This document shows, piece after piece, positions 18,095 through 27,690 of a stretch of 64,000 nt of DNA. The DNA lies in the NCBI GenBank assembly GCA_014163555.1, contig JACJGO010000005.1, positions 186,001-250,000 on the forward strand, in the 5' to 3' direction. The position numbers and the translations under genes are program-made. This DNA is from Flavisolibacter longurius. GTDB lineage: Bacteria; Bacteroidota; Bacteroidia; Chitinophagales; Chitinophagaceae. The stretch's first letter is position 1; every line of letters begins with the position of its first letter. Under the pieces are notes generated by a model, which had not been told where the DNA came from, made no database searches, and worked only from the letters and a program-made list of their open reading frames with translations.

Positions 18095-19225
18095 ATGAAA
18101 CCTCGTTTTTTCCTTTACAGAAAATTTTTCGTTGGCACACTGCTCTTGCTTGCGCTGTTTACAACCAGCAGGAGTTTGGCACAAAAGCCCGACAAAGCTG
18201 TGCTGGCGTATTATTCGGGAAGTCCCGAACGATTGGACAGTTTTGACGCAAGGCAAATGACGCATATTGTTTATTGCTTTGGTCACTTGGACGGCGCCAG
18301 GCTCAAGATCCGCTCTTCAAAGGATACGCTGACCATTCAAAAAATGGTTGCCATGAAACAAAAGAATCCTTCGCTGAAAGTATTGTTATCACTTGGTGGC
18401 TGGGGTGGCTGCGAACCTTGTTCAGATGTTTTCGCTACAGCAGAAGGTCGAAATGAATTTGCACTTTCGGTAAAAGAATTGAATGCATTTTTTAAAGCCG
18501 ATGGAATTGACCTGGATTGGGAATATCCTGCTGTTCCCGGGTATCCCGGTCATAAGTATGCACCCAGCGACAAACCTGCATTTACGGAACTGGTAAAATC
18601 CTTGCGGAAAACGTTGGGAAAAGACCAGGTGATCACCTTTGCCGCTGGTGGTTTTCAACGGTTCCTTGATGAAGCCGTGGATTGGAAAGAAGTAATGTCG
18701 CAGATTGATTACGTTAACCTGATGTCGTACGACCTGGTGAGCGGCTTTTCAAAAACTACAGGTCACCACACGGCGCTTTATTCGAATCCGCAACAAAAAG
18801 AATCAACCGACAATGCCGTTAATGAATTGATCAAACGTGGTGTTGATCCAAAAAAGATCATTATCGGCGCTGCATTTTATGCCCGCATTTGGGAAGGTGT
18901 TCCGGCGCAAAACAATGGACTTTACCAGCCCGGAACATTTAAAATGTCGCAGGCTTTTCGTCGTTTCCACCAGGAACTTTCAGAAAAAGCCGGCTATCAG
19001 TTTTTCTGGGATGATGTAACCAAAGCAACTTATGCGTATCACCCCGAAAAAAAGCTGTTCGCCACCTTCGATGACAAGCGTTCCCTGGAACTGAAAACAC
19101 AGTATGTGATTGATAAAAACCTGGGAGGGATTATGTTTTGGGAACTGGGCTCAGATACCTATTCCGATGGATTGCTCCATACCATTCACCAAACATTAAA
19201 AACGGTGAAAAAGGCCTCTCCTTAA
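18095..19225 (+). CDS. GH18 glycoside hydrolase (chitinase / endo-beta-GlcNAc-ase type)
   Basis: 376 aa with a signal peptide (residues 1-30, ending SLAQ). The GH18 hallmarks are SLGGWGG (99-105) and DGIDLDWEYP, giving the DxxDxDxE set Asp136-Asp139-Asp141-Glu143, with Glu143 as the acid. YVNLMSYDLV and GGIMFWELGSD also fit. This compact form lacks carbohydrate-binding modules. It may be a chitinase or an endo-N-acetylglucosaminidase; the neighbouring glycosylasparaginase and fucosidase favour N-glycan or GlcNAc-containing oligosaccharides. Ends at a terminator. Confidence 0.9.
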   Translation: MKPRFFLYRKFFVGTLLLLALFTTSRSLAQKPDKAVLAYYSGSPERLDSFDARQMTHIVYCFGHLDGARLKIRSSKDTLTIQKMVAMKQKNPSLKVLLSLGGWGGCEPCSDVFATAEGRNEFALSVKELNAFFKADGIDLDWEYPAVPGYPGHKYAPSDKPAFTELVKSLRKTLGKDQVITFAAGGFQRFLDEAVDWKEVMSQIDYVNLMSYDLVSGFSKTTGHHTALYSNPQQKESTDNAVNELIKRGVDPKKIIIGAAFYARIWEGVPAQNNGLYQPGTFKMSQAFRRFHQELSEKAGYQFFWDDVTKATYAYHPEKKLFATFDDKRSLELKTQYVIDKNLGGIMFWELGSDTYSDGLLHTIHQTLKTVKKASP

Positions 19226-19244
19226 AAGTGAAGAAGCCTTTTTC
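19207..19244 (+). terminator. Terminator overlapping the end of the GH18 gene
   Basis: GAAAAAGGC (19207-19215) pairs with GCCTTTTTC (19236-19244). The left arm lies inside the last codons and the stop codon falls in the loop. The A and T tracts on either side allow termination from both directions, which suits the convergent small gene at 19278-19628. Confidence 0.6.
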
Positions 19245-19277
19245 GCTGTAATCAAATTCGATTTCGAATCGATATTT

Positions 19278-19628
19278 CTATTTTAAAATGGCAAAATCCA
19301 TAAAAGCTGGGCTGGTGATGCTTTTCACCATCTTCGGATCGTCGCACATAAATTCCACTGTCAATTTGCCATTGCGGATCAACCCAACTAGGTAGGAGTT
19401 AAGGCAGTCGACAGCTGCGGTTTTTTCAATACTGTACAGGGCCCGTCCGTATTTTTTCTTGGCTCTTTCCGCGGCATCCGCAGGTACATAGGATTTATGC
19501 ACAGGCAGTCCATAGGCCGTGGTTCCAATATCTTCTTTAGCCGTTGTATTGTTTGTAGTGTTTGTTGTTTGTGCCGATACGGCAAGGGCACCGGTGGCCA
19601 GGGTCAAAAAAAGAAATAGTTTTTTCAT
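19278..19628 (-). CDS. Small exported protein, unknown function
   Basis: 116 aa. I place the start at the ATG 19626-19628, which begins a clear signal peptide (MKKLFLFLTLATGALAVSAQ) preceded by a purine-rich GAAGAAAAAAG; the longer frame upstream adds a non-signal-like leader. The mature part has a Thr/Asn-rich start, then KSYVPADAAERAKKKYGRALYSI and two Cys residues (in AVDCLNSY and EFMCDDPK). No family recognised. Confidence 0.65.
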   Translation of the reverse strand: MKKLFLFLTLATGALAVSAQTTNTTNNTTAKEDIGTTAYGLPVHKSYVPADAAERAKKKYGRALYSIEKTAAVDCLNSYLVGLIRNGKLTVEFMCDDPKMVKSITSPAFMDFAILK

Positions 19629-19755
19629 GGTGCTTTTTTCTTCGTTGAGTGAATGGTGTGTTCGAAACGCCGTCAAGATACGGCATTTGCGCAAACCGGA
19701 CCTTTTCGGGCTGTTTAAGATTTCGGTTTCGGACCAATGATGGAAACCTGAATCG

Positions 19756-20811
19756 TCATCGCTTTTTTTCAATCACAAGATTTTCCACCAGCGGGATCAT
19801 TGCTGTAAAAACGTTCCCGGTATCCATTAATTGTACACCCGGCAGGCCAAGCAGTTTGTATTTTTCCTGGATGTTTGCCAGGCCGATTCCGGTAGAGTCT
19901 ATTTTCCCCAGTTTTTTCTGCAGGTTGTTGCTTACCGACAACCAGCCATTTTTGGTAATACTGATAACAATCTTCAGCGGCGAATCTTTGCTGACATTGT
20001 TGTGCTTTACTGCGTTTTCAAGCAGCATTTGCAGGGTCAGCGGTGGTAAAAAATAATCCATGCAATGCGGTGTTACTGCAATTTCTAATTGAATGGCGCT
20101 GCCGAAACGTGTTTTCAACAGGTGAAAATAAGATTGTATGAAACGAATTTCTTTTTCCAGCGGAACCAGTTCATCATCGTTGTTACGCAAGAGATAACGG
20201 TACACCTGGCTCATTTCTTTTACGTAGCGGCCGGCACCGGCTTTGTCTTCATGTATCAGGCTGGAAAGCGTATTGATGCTGTTGAACAAAAAATGCGGGT
20301 TCACCTGTTGCTTTAAACCTTCATACCGGCTTTCCCAATTGATCTTCTGCAGTTTTTCTGCATCTATGATGGCTTCTTTCCATTGGCGGTACGTAAACCA
20401 GCCTTCGTTGATGATGATGGCAATGATATGCGTAACGGCACCAATCAGCAAGGCCCAGGACAGGCTTGCCGCCTGCATCTTTGCAGCAAAAAACGGAAAC
20501 TGTTTATAAAAAAGCCAGAGGGCGGCAATCAGGAGTAGCGTCAGCGGCATTGAAATAAAGATCCAGGCCGCAAAGCGGGTTTTTCGCTGGTCGAACCGTC
20601 TGTATTTATTCCGGAGATAGCCCGATAATTCCACCTGTGTTTTTGAGAGGAGCATCATTGCCGGTAACGTAATGGCCGTAGCCGAAACAAAAAATGCCAG
20701 GCTGAAAAAATAGGCTTTCTCAAAGAAAAAATAGTTAACCGAGAAGGCGAGCAGAGGCGCCCACAGCAGGTTCAGGATCGGGAATTCTGTTTTGGGTTTC
20801 AGGATACGCAT
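19756..20811 (-). CDS. LytS/YehU-type sensor histidine kinase (His_kinase PF06580)
   Basis: 351 aa. Four hydrophobic segments fill roughly the first 145 residues. The cytoplasmic part starts with KQQVNPHFLFNSINTLSSLI, containing the phospho-accepting His, then VYRYLLRNN. The ATP-binding domain is intact: LQMLLENAVKHN (N box) and DSTGIGLANIQEKY (G box). Such kinases normally pass phosphate to LytTR response regulators, but none is in the flanking genes. Its start overlaps the end of the upstream kinase by 13 bp, implying coupled translation and probably a heteromeric pair. Confidence 0.9.
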   Translation of the reverse strand: MRILKPKTEFPILNLLWAPLLAFSVNYFFFEKAYFFSLAFFVSATAITLPAMMLLSKTQVELSGYLRNKYRRFDQRKTRFAAWIFISMPLTLLLIAALWLFYKQFPFFAAKMQAASLSWALLIGAVTHIIAIIINEGWFTYRQWKEAIIDAEKLQKINWESRYEGLKQQVNPHFLFNSINTLSSLIHEDKAGAGRYVKEMSQVYRYLLRNNDDELVPLEKEIRFIQSYFHLLKTRFGSAIQLEIAVTPHCMDYFLPPLTLQMLLENAVKHNNVSKDSPLKIVISITKNGWLSVSNNLQKKLGKIDSTGIGLANIQEKYKLLGLPGVQLMDTGNVFTAMIPLVENLVIEKKR

Positions 20812-21881
20812 TCAGTACGAGAGATTTCTATAGGTTGTAATAGCGGCAGTAAAACCGTGATGGTATCCGCTTTTTTTGAACAGGAAAAACCGGCCAGGCC
20901 TTCTTCGGCATACCGGTCGGACAAAAACGCCCAGTTCAGTCCTTCGGATTCAATCAATCGGTATTTGGGTTTGTGGCCATAAGAGAGCACCAGGTGATCA
21001 TCTTCGGAAAACAGCGAAATGACCAGCGGTTCCGCTTTGGAAAACTGGCTGGTGCGAATGGCTTCTTCCGCAATCAGGGAAAGACTCAAGGCTGGAACTT
21101 GGTGGGCAAGTTGCGTCGGACTGATAGCCTGCTCAAACCGCAACAGGCTTCCATACCGTACGCCATGCAGGTACATGTAGGATTCCAGGCATTGGAGTTC
21201 CTGTTGCAGCGAGGCCCAAGATTGGTGGCGGCTGCGCAGCATGTACCGGTACACTTTGCTCATTTCATTCAAAAACCGGTCGGCGGTGTCGGTGTCTTCC
21301 TCGATCAGTTCCGAAAGCGTATTGAGGTTATTGAAAAGAAAATGTGGATTCACCTGCGTTTTCAAGGCGGCAAATTGCTGGCGCAGGTGTTCTTTCTGCA
21401 AACTTTCTTTTGCAACCAGGGCCTGTTTCATTTTGGCAAAGGTGTAAAACAGGTCGTACATGATGCCGTTGACAAGATTTCCGATCAGGGCTACAAGCAT
21501 GCAGCGCCAGGTAAGTTCTGGCGTTTTTTGCAAGCCTAATAAACCAACACGATCAAAAATCCAGAGACTTAAATGGATAGCCAGGAAGGAGGTGAGCAGG
21601 TAGAGCAGGAGAGCAGAGACCAGTCGCTTAGCAGTTTCCCCGTGTGAAGGAAACTGGCGACGGGCCGCATAACTTATCTGCACCAACGCAATATGAAAGA
21701 TGGTTACCAATATCAGCGTAGGAAAATAGCCTTTTGCAAAATTTATTAGGCTTTGAAATAAAGCAGCACCAAACGCCACTATGCCAAAGGCCAGGCTTAG
21801 CACAGGAAGCACGAGCACAACGGCCCAAACATCATCTGCGGTCATACGCATGTTGGTAACCGCCGGGCGCCTCTTGATCAT
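20799..21881 (-). CDS. LytS-type histidine kinase homologue with degenerate ATP site (probable pseudokinase)
   Basis: 360 aa from the ATG at 21879-21881; a GTG at 21912-21914 would add 11 residues. Several membrane helices precede KTQVNPHFLFNNLNTLSELI, so the His motif is intact. In the ATPase domain, however, the N box reads LIAEEAIRTSQ where the sister kinase has LLENAVKHN, and the G box reads SEGLNWAFLSDRY instead of STGIGLANIQEKY. Without the conserved Asn and Gly residues ATP binding is doubtful. It may act as a sensory partner phosphorylated by the downstream kinase (inference). Confidence 0.85.
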   Translation of the reverse strand: MIKRRPAVTNMRMTADDVWAVVLVLPVLSLAFGIVAFGAALFQSLINFAKGYFPTLILVTIFHIALVQISYAARRQFPSHGETAKRLVSALLLYLLTSFLAIHLSLWIFDRVGLLGLQKTPELTWRCMLVALIGNLVNGIMYDLFYTFAKMKQALVAKESLQKEHLRQQFAALKTQVNPHFLFNNLNTLSELIEEDTDTADRFLNEMSKVYRYMLRSRHQSWASLQQELQCLESYMYLHGVRYGSLLRFEQAISPTQLAHQVPALSLSLIAEEAIRTSQFSKAEPLVISLFSEDDHLVLSYGHKPKYRLIESEGLNWAFLSDRYAEEGLAGFSCSKKADTITVLLPLLQPIEISRTECVS

Positions 21882-22099
21882 GGGGCTAAAAATAAATGAT
21901 TTTGTCCTTGCCACACCAGAGAATGACCGCCCATGGTTTTGTCCCCATTCAGCTTACCGTTATCTGCACCTTCTTTAACATTTTTTACAGGAAAAGGAGT
22001 GATGACTACACATCATCCTTACCAATTTAATCGCTACAGAACAGGATAGCTGCAGAAATAGTCGATTTAATTTAGGGCAGTACGTTTGAACGATTGCAC

Positions 22100-25003
22100 A
22101 TGAATCTTTTTCGGATCCTTCTCTTATGTTTTTTATTTTTTTCATTCCGTGCGAAAGCCCAATCGGTTCCTTTCCCAATGGTGACAGCTACCGAAAAAGT
22201 GACCATTGTTTATGAAGGGAAAGGAGCCCTGCTTGATTCCGTTTCGGCCAACCTGCTGGCCGATGATATTGAAAGGGTAACTTCATACCGGCCGGTGGTA
22301 ACCAACAATCTAGCTTCAGCAAAAGGAAACATTATTGCCATCGGTGCTGTTGGTTCCTCCCTCATGCAGGAATATTCCGCTCATGCAAAAACAGTGTTTT
22401 CCGAAATCCGGAACCAATGGGAACGTTACGGCCTTAAGGTGTTGAATAATCCATCAAAAAATATTTCCAAAGTCCTTTTAATAGCTGGCAGCGATGCAAG
22501 AGGAACGGCTTATGGCGTGTTCTCCCTTTCCAAAAAGATTGGTGTATCACCCTGGTGGTGGTGGGCAGATGTACCGGTGAAAAAACAAAAATCCCTAGTC
22601 ATCCATCAGGCAGAATTTGTTTCAGCCTCGCCATCGGTAAAATACCGCGGCATCTTTATCAATGATGAAGACTGGGGGTTACTGCCCTGGGCAGCCAACA
22701 CGTTTGAACCCGAAAAAAAGAACATTGGTCCGAAAACCTATGCAAAAGTTTTTGAGCTTCTGTTACGGCTAAACGCCAACCTGATCTGGCCGGCCATGCA
22801 CCCGGGAACGCAACCCTTTTTTACCGATCCGGAAAATATTGAAATAGCGAAAACCTTTTCCATCCTCATTGGCTCTTCGCATGCTGAACCTATGCTGCGC
22901 AACAATGTAGGCGAGTGGGATGAAAAGGAAATGGGCAAGTTCAATTACATCACCAACCGAGATAGGGTGTACCAGTACTGGGAAGAAAGAGTAAAGCAGG
23001 TAAGCGGGATGGAAACCATGTTTTCATTGGGCATGCGGGGAGTCCACGATAGCGGAATGGAAGGTGTGAAAACATCTAAAGAGGCCGTACCACTGCTGGA
23101 AAAAATATTTACAGAGCAGCGAGGATTGATCAATAAACACGTTGCGAAGAAAGTAGAATCGGTACCGCAGGTTTTTACGGCATACAAAGAAGTACTGGAT
23201 ATTTACGACAATGGGTTAAAGCTACCGGATGATGTAACCCTTGTTTGGCCGGATGATAATTACGGCTATATCAAACGGCTGAACAGTCCTGCCGAAAAAA
23301 AGCGAACCGGAGGCACCGGTGTATATTACCATGCATCGTATTGGGGCCGTCCACATGATTACTTGTGGCTGGGCACCACCCATCCTTCGCTCATACAATC
23401 GGAAATGATGAAGGCGTATAACAATGGAGCCAACCGGATTTGGGTTTTGAATGTTGGCGATATCAAGCCGTTGGAGTACAGCACCCAGTTGTTTCTGGAT
23501 ATGGCGTATGATGCGGCGCCTTTTCAAAAACCCGGCGTTGTGCAGCAGCACATGCGGCAATGGATGGAGCAGGTGTGTGGCAATTTGCTTGCAAAAAAAG
23601 CGGCAGCCATTATGAATGATTTTTACACACTTGCCTTTGAGCGCCGCCCTGAGTTCATGGGCTGGAGCCAGACAGAACCCACAACGCCAACCTTTCCAAC
23701 TACGTATAATCATTACTCTTTTGGAGATGAAGCACAACGCAGGCTGGACCAGTATTCAGATTTGCAATCCAGGGCCCGCAACCTGCTGGCACAAGTAAAC
23801 AGCAAAGAAAAAGATGCGATTTATCAATTGGTGTATTATCCCGTGGTTTGTGCTGCCTGGATGAACCAGAAATTCCTTTACGCAGAGAAAGCAAGCTTGT
23901 ATGCTATGCAAAACCGAATCAGTGCATTTGATTATGCGGCTCTTTCGATGGCGGCATATAACAGCATTGTTGCCGAAACAAAGGTTTACAATACGGAATT
24001 AGCCAACGGAAAATGGAATCAAATACTTTCCATGAAGCCAAGAGGACTACCAGTTTTTCATCCACCGGCAGTGCATATTAGCCCTTTGCAGAAAAAGGAA
24101 ACATGGAACGTTAGCCCTGATGGTTATGACAGCACTGCATTTCGTAAGAAACAGGAAATGCACCTGCCAATATTTACGAAAGGAGTAAAACAACGCTATT
24201 TTATTGATGTTTTCCTGTGCGATTCTGTTTCTGTAAACTGGAAGGCTCAACCCTCTGCAAGTTGGATTCGGTTATCCAACCAAAGCGGGATACTGAAACC
24301 CGAACAGGGGAAAAACATGTTACGGTTACAGGTACAAATTGATTGGGAAAAAGTCCCTAACAATAAAGAATCAAGAGCGTATATTTTGTTTTCGGGTAGA
24401 GGGAAAACCGTTCAGGTTGCAGTGACCGCCAAAATTCCTGATGGTTTAACAGAGTTCAAGGGTTACGCGGAAAGCAACGGCTATGTTTCCATGCATGCAG
24501 GAAACTATTCGGGTTATCATCCTTCAAAAGGCTTTGCCTGGACACCAAGTCCTGGCTTAGGGCATACGGGCAAAGCTCTCACAGCAACTGTTTCGGAAGC
24601 TATCCAGTTAATAGACACTTCTAAAATTCGAAAGAATGCAGCATTTGTTTCTTATGATTTTTATTCCTATTCAACAGCTGATCCTTCAATGTCCGTTTTC
24701 ACCTTGCCCACGCATCCGCTAAATGAACTGACCGGCATGCGTTATGCCATCAGTGTAGACAACGGGCCTATAACAATAATGGATTTTAAAACCGTTGGGA
24801 GAAGTGAAGAATGGAAACAAAACGTACTGCGCAACAGTGCCATCAAAACCGTGACGTTGAAACCCCTCCGTCCCGGTCGGCATAGGTTAAAGATTTACGC
24901 CATCGATCCGGGTGTTGTTCTGGACCGCATTCTTATACAATTTGGTGATGCTCCGGCGGGTTATAGCGTCGTACCGGAAACGCGGAATACGTATTTGAAG
25001 TAA
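22100..25003 (+). CDS. GH115 family glycosyl hydrolase (xylan alpha-1,2-glucuronidase)
   Basis: 967 aa. The ATG at 22100 is preferred to an upstream TTG and starts a signal peptide ending AKAQS. GH115 blocks include AGSDARGTAYGVFSLS, GVSPWWWWADVP, KYRGIFINDEDWGL, LNANLIWPAMHPG, LVWPDDNYGYIKRLN and YYHASYWGRPHDYLWL. The C-terminal part (about 780-967) is a beta domain typical of the family. These enzymes remove glucuronic or 4-O-methylglucuronic acid from xylan, including internal residues. It stands alone: no xylanase, SusCD pair or uronate pathway gene adjoins it. Divergent from the tandem kinases. Confidence 0.93.
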   Translation: MNLFRILLLCFLFFSFRAKAQSVPFPMVTATEKVTIVYEGKGALLDSVSANLLADDIERVTSYRPVVTNNLASAKGNIIAIGAVGSSLMQEYSAHAKTVFSEIRNQWERYGLKVLNNPSKNISKVLLIAGSDARGTAYGVFSLSKKIGVSPWWWWADVPVKKQKSLVIHQAEFVSASPSVKYRGIFINDEDWGLLPWAANTFEPEKKNIGPKTYAKVFELLLRLNANLIWPAMHPGTQPFFTDPENIEIAKTFSILIGSSHAEPMLRNNVGEWDEKEMGKFNYITNRDRVYQYWEERVKQVSGMETMFSLGMRGVHDSGMEGVKTSKEAVPLLEKIFTEQRGLINKHVAKKVESVPQVFTAYKEVLDIYDNGLKLPDDVTLVWPDDNYGYIKRLNSPAEKKRTGGTGVYYHASYWGRPHDYLWLGTTHPSLIQSEMMKAYNNGANRIWVLNVGDIKPLEYSTQLFLDMAYDAAPFQKPGVVQQHMRQWMEQVCGNLLAKKAAAIMNDFYTLAFERRPEFMGWSQTEPTTPTFPTTYNHYSFGDEAQRRLDQYSDLQSRARNLLAQVNSKEKDAIYQLVYYPVVCAAWMNQKFLYAEKASLYAMQNRISAFDYAALSMAAYNSIVAETKVYNTELANGKWNQILSMKPRGLPVFHPPAVHISPLQKKETWNVSPDGYDSTAFRKKQEMHLPIFTKGVKQRYFIDVFLCDSVSVNWKAQPSASWIRLSNQSGILKPEQGKNMLRLQVQIDWEKVPNNKESRAYILFSGRGKTVQVAVTAKIPDGLTEFKGYAESNGYVSMHAGNYSGYHPSKGFAWTPSPGLGHTGKALTATVSEAIQLIDTSKIRKNAAFVSYDFYSYSTADPSMSVFTLPTHPLNELTGMRYAISVDNGPITIMDFKTVGRSEEWKQNVLRNSAIKTVTLKPLRPGRHRLKIYAIDPGVVLDRILIQFGDAPAGYSVVPETRNTYLK

Positions 25004-25167
25004 TATATAAACGTTAGAAAAGCACTTCTTTGCCTGGCTGCAAGTAGTTTGTTCAAGGATGTCATTGCCATGTATAGAACGACCAAATCCGATTTTTCGG
25101 CGATTTTCCTTTTATAATTTCAGTTGAACGGTATATTTACATTTTTACGTCCTTGAAAAACCAGTCC

Positions 25168-27180
25168 ATGCTAAGACTAGCCTGCTTTATGGCGATGCTT
25201 TCGCTTTTCCTATGTGCTGTATCCTGTCGGCAACCCGAAAGGACAGAGCAGCAGGAAGCAGCTTACTGGAATCATCGCTTTGTTGATACTGCTCATAAGA
25301 TCTTATATGCAGACAGAGATTCAACGTCAGCCTTTCGCTTTTATGATTCTTCCCTACGGTCAATTGCCACAAATGATCTTTACCCATATTCCACCCGCTA
25401 TGGCCTGATTGCCAACTATTATTATTTTTTTACTTCTGATAATGCCGCCACGGCCCGTTATATCGACTCTGCACTTTCCCTGTTTCATACAGAGGCCCTT
25501 CAAAACCAGTATGCCAGGACCTATGTAGGCTACCTTGTTTTTGGCGGCGATATTGCCTATCGCCTTCGCCAGTACCGCAAAGCCAATGAATATTATTTTA
25601 AGGCCAAAAAGTTGGCAGATGCCCTGCTCAACCCTTGCGAAAGAAAATCTTACCACTACAGCATCGCCATGGTTTTGTACCAGCAGCAGAACTATAGCGA
25701 ATCGATGAACTTTTTCAAACAGGCCTTTGACCTTCAGGCCACCTGTTCGCCCCAAACAAAGGCCAACATTCTACAGCAACAGGAAATTCAAAGCAATATT
25801 GGTTTGTGCCACACGGAACTGAAGAATTATGACAGTGCCATACTGCATTTTGACAAAGCCTTGGAGATTGCCAACAAGTACAAAGATTCCTTAGGTGAAG
25901 TGGTAATGGACAAAATAAGCGGTGTTATTTATGGTCACAAAGGTGCGGTGGCCCTAGCAAAAGGAAACCTGCAAAAAGCCGAGCAACTTACACGAAAAAG
26001 CATAGAGCTAAATGACAGGGAAGGGTACGAAATTGAGCATGCGCGGCGAATGAAACTGCAACTTGCGGATGTGTATTTGAAGAAGGGAGATATTAGTGCA
26101 ATGGAAAGCCAATTGCACGGATTGGCTACAACCATAAAAAGCAGCGATACCAGAACGCAACTAAAATGGCTTCGTTCGAAAGGTAGCAGCTTTGAACATA
26201 CAGACCAGGCAGATTCGGCACTTCATTATTATCGACAGTACTACCGGTTGTTTGATTCCATAACCATTGAGCAGAAAGAATTAACGGCAGCAGATGTAGC
26301 CCGCCAAATTGGAGAAAAAGAGCAGGAGTTACAGATTGCTATGCTTAAAAATGAAAAGCACATTACGATTATCTCGCTTTGGGTGACGATCATTTTTTCG
26401 GGTATGGCTGTTTCCATTCTGTACCTAATTTACCAGAATTACCGTCGCAGTAAAAAGAGCTTGGCCATTTCACTGGCCCTGAACGAAGAAATTAGGCAAC
26501 AAAAAGCGGCCCGGGAAATTGAAGCCAAACAGCAACACAAACTGATAACCGAAGCGGTGATCCAGGCTCAGGAAAGTGAACGTTCCCTGATCGGACTCGA
26601 GTTGCATGACAACATTAACCAGGTTCTGACCACTGTAAAGCTTCACAATGAGATGTTGCTGGAGGGAATAGGCGATCCCAAAGTGATCCTTCCCCGTACT
26701 CTGAATTACCTACAGAACTGTATCAATGAAATCAGGGGTCTCTCCAAACGCCTGTCGGCACCTACGCTTGGAAATATCAGTCTTGAAGAATCTGTCAAAG
26801 ACCTGATTGATTCTATTAACTTAACCAGTAAAGTGCGGATTCAGCGGCAAATCACAGGGCTGGAAACCGTATCATTGAGCCAGGATATGCACATTGGTAT
26901 CTACCGGATATTGCAGGAGCAGTTGAACAATGTGTTGAAGCATGCAGAAGCCACCGAGGTGACCATACAGTTGGAACGCAGGGAAAATATTCTTCGGTTG
27001 TGCATTGCCGATAATGGCAAAGGATTTCAACCACATGGCAGCAAAAACGGTATTGGGCTTATGAATATGCGCACAAGGGCCGAAAACCTGAGCGGCACCT
27101 TTGAAGTCAACAGCAAGCCAGGACAGGGTTGCCAGGTGGAAGTGGTTGTACCGTTCATGCCGCAACCATGCAAGAATTAA
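25168..27180 (+). CDS. TPR-containing sensor histidine kinase, HisKA_3 type (orphan)
   Basis: 670 aa from the ATG at 25168 (a TTG at 25153 would add five residues). Begins with a lipoprotein-like signal ending AVSC. TPR-type helices fill about 30-390, one transmembrane segment follows (TIISLWVTIIFSGMAVSILY), then a coiled coil, a HisKA_3 domain with LELHDNINQVL, and a HATPase domain with NNVLKHAEATE and NGIGLMNMRTRAE. It should phosphorylate a NarL/LuxR-type regulator, but no regulator is adjacent; the only one in the window is at 37534-38169. The combination of lipobox and internal helix is unusual. Confidence 0.88.
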   Translation: MLRLACFMAMLSLFLCAVSCRQPERTEQQEAAYWNHRFVDTAHKILYADRDSTSAFRFYDSSLRSIATNDLYPYSTRYGLIANYYYFFTSDNAATARYIDSALSLFHTEALQNQYARTYVGYLVFGGDIAYRLRQYRKANEYYFKAKKLADALLNPCERKSYHYSIAMVLYQQQNYSESMNFFKQAFDLQATCSPQTKANILQQQEIQSNIGLCHTELKNYDSAILHFDKALEIANKYKDSLGEVVMDKISGVIYGHKGAVALAKGNLQKAEQLTRKSIELNDREGYEIEHARRMKLQLADVYLKKGDISAMESQLHGLATTIKSSDTRTQLKWLRSKGSSFEHTDQADSALHYYRQYYRLFDSITIEQKELTAADVARQIGEKEQELQIAMLKNEKHITIISLWVTIIFSGMAVSILYLIYQNYRRSKKSLAISLALNEEIRQQKAAREIEAKQQHKLITEAVIQAQESERSLIGLELHDNINQVLTTVKLHNEMLLEGIGDPKVILPRTLNYLQNCINEIRGLSKRLSAPTLGNISLEESVKDLIDSINLTSKVRIQRQITGLETVSLSQDMHIGIYRILQEQLNNVLKHAEATEVTIQLERRENILRLCIADNGKGFQPHGSKNGIGLMNMRTRAENLSGTFEVNSKPGQGCQVEVVVPFMPQPCKN

Positions 27181-27434
27181 TAATTACTAAATATCACAAT
27201 CGTTTTCATTCCATTCTCTAGACAAAAGCGGAATCAATCGAAAACAGAATTGATTTACTTCCATTTATCAAAAGATCAGAGTTTACTACCTGGAAAACTA
27301 GGCTTCTACCACATTATCATGTAGATATCCTTGCCATTCAGCAGCTTAAATCTTAGTGATGGATTGCATACATACCGGCCGGTGCAAGCAAAAATTCCGT
27401 AATTTGATAGGACTACAGTAAAAATTGCTTTCAC

Positions 27435-27593
27435 ATGGACCGGTATATTTCTTCACAAAAAAGAAAACTTCGGTTGTTCAAAGAATTTGAATGGCTGGAT
27501 TTGATCCCTTATTCGTTTGCGTTGGTTTTATTGCTGGCAGAGATTACCATACTTTGCGGCTTTCTCCAAATTGTCCAGGATGTTTCTAAGTAG
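27435..27593 (+). CDS. Candidate small membrane protein (52 aa)
   Basis: ATG at 27435 to TAG at 27591. The product has a basic N-terminus (SSQKRKLRLFKEFEW) and one strong hydrophobic helix (YSFALVLLLAEITILCGFL), then a short tail. It is in a region otherwise lacking genes, on the strand that leads to the strong terminator at 27912. The composition fits a real single-pass peptide, but there is no family support. Confidence 0.35.
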   Translation: MDRYISSQKRKLRLFKEFEWLDLIPYSFALVLLLAEITILCGFLQIVQDVSK

Positions 27594-27690
27594 TGGCCAC
27601 AGTAAACATTTACTCATTTCATCAAACCTTTCCATTTCTTTTTTGGTAACCTTTTGGGGCTTGCAATAACATAAATGTAATGCTCTGGCC

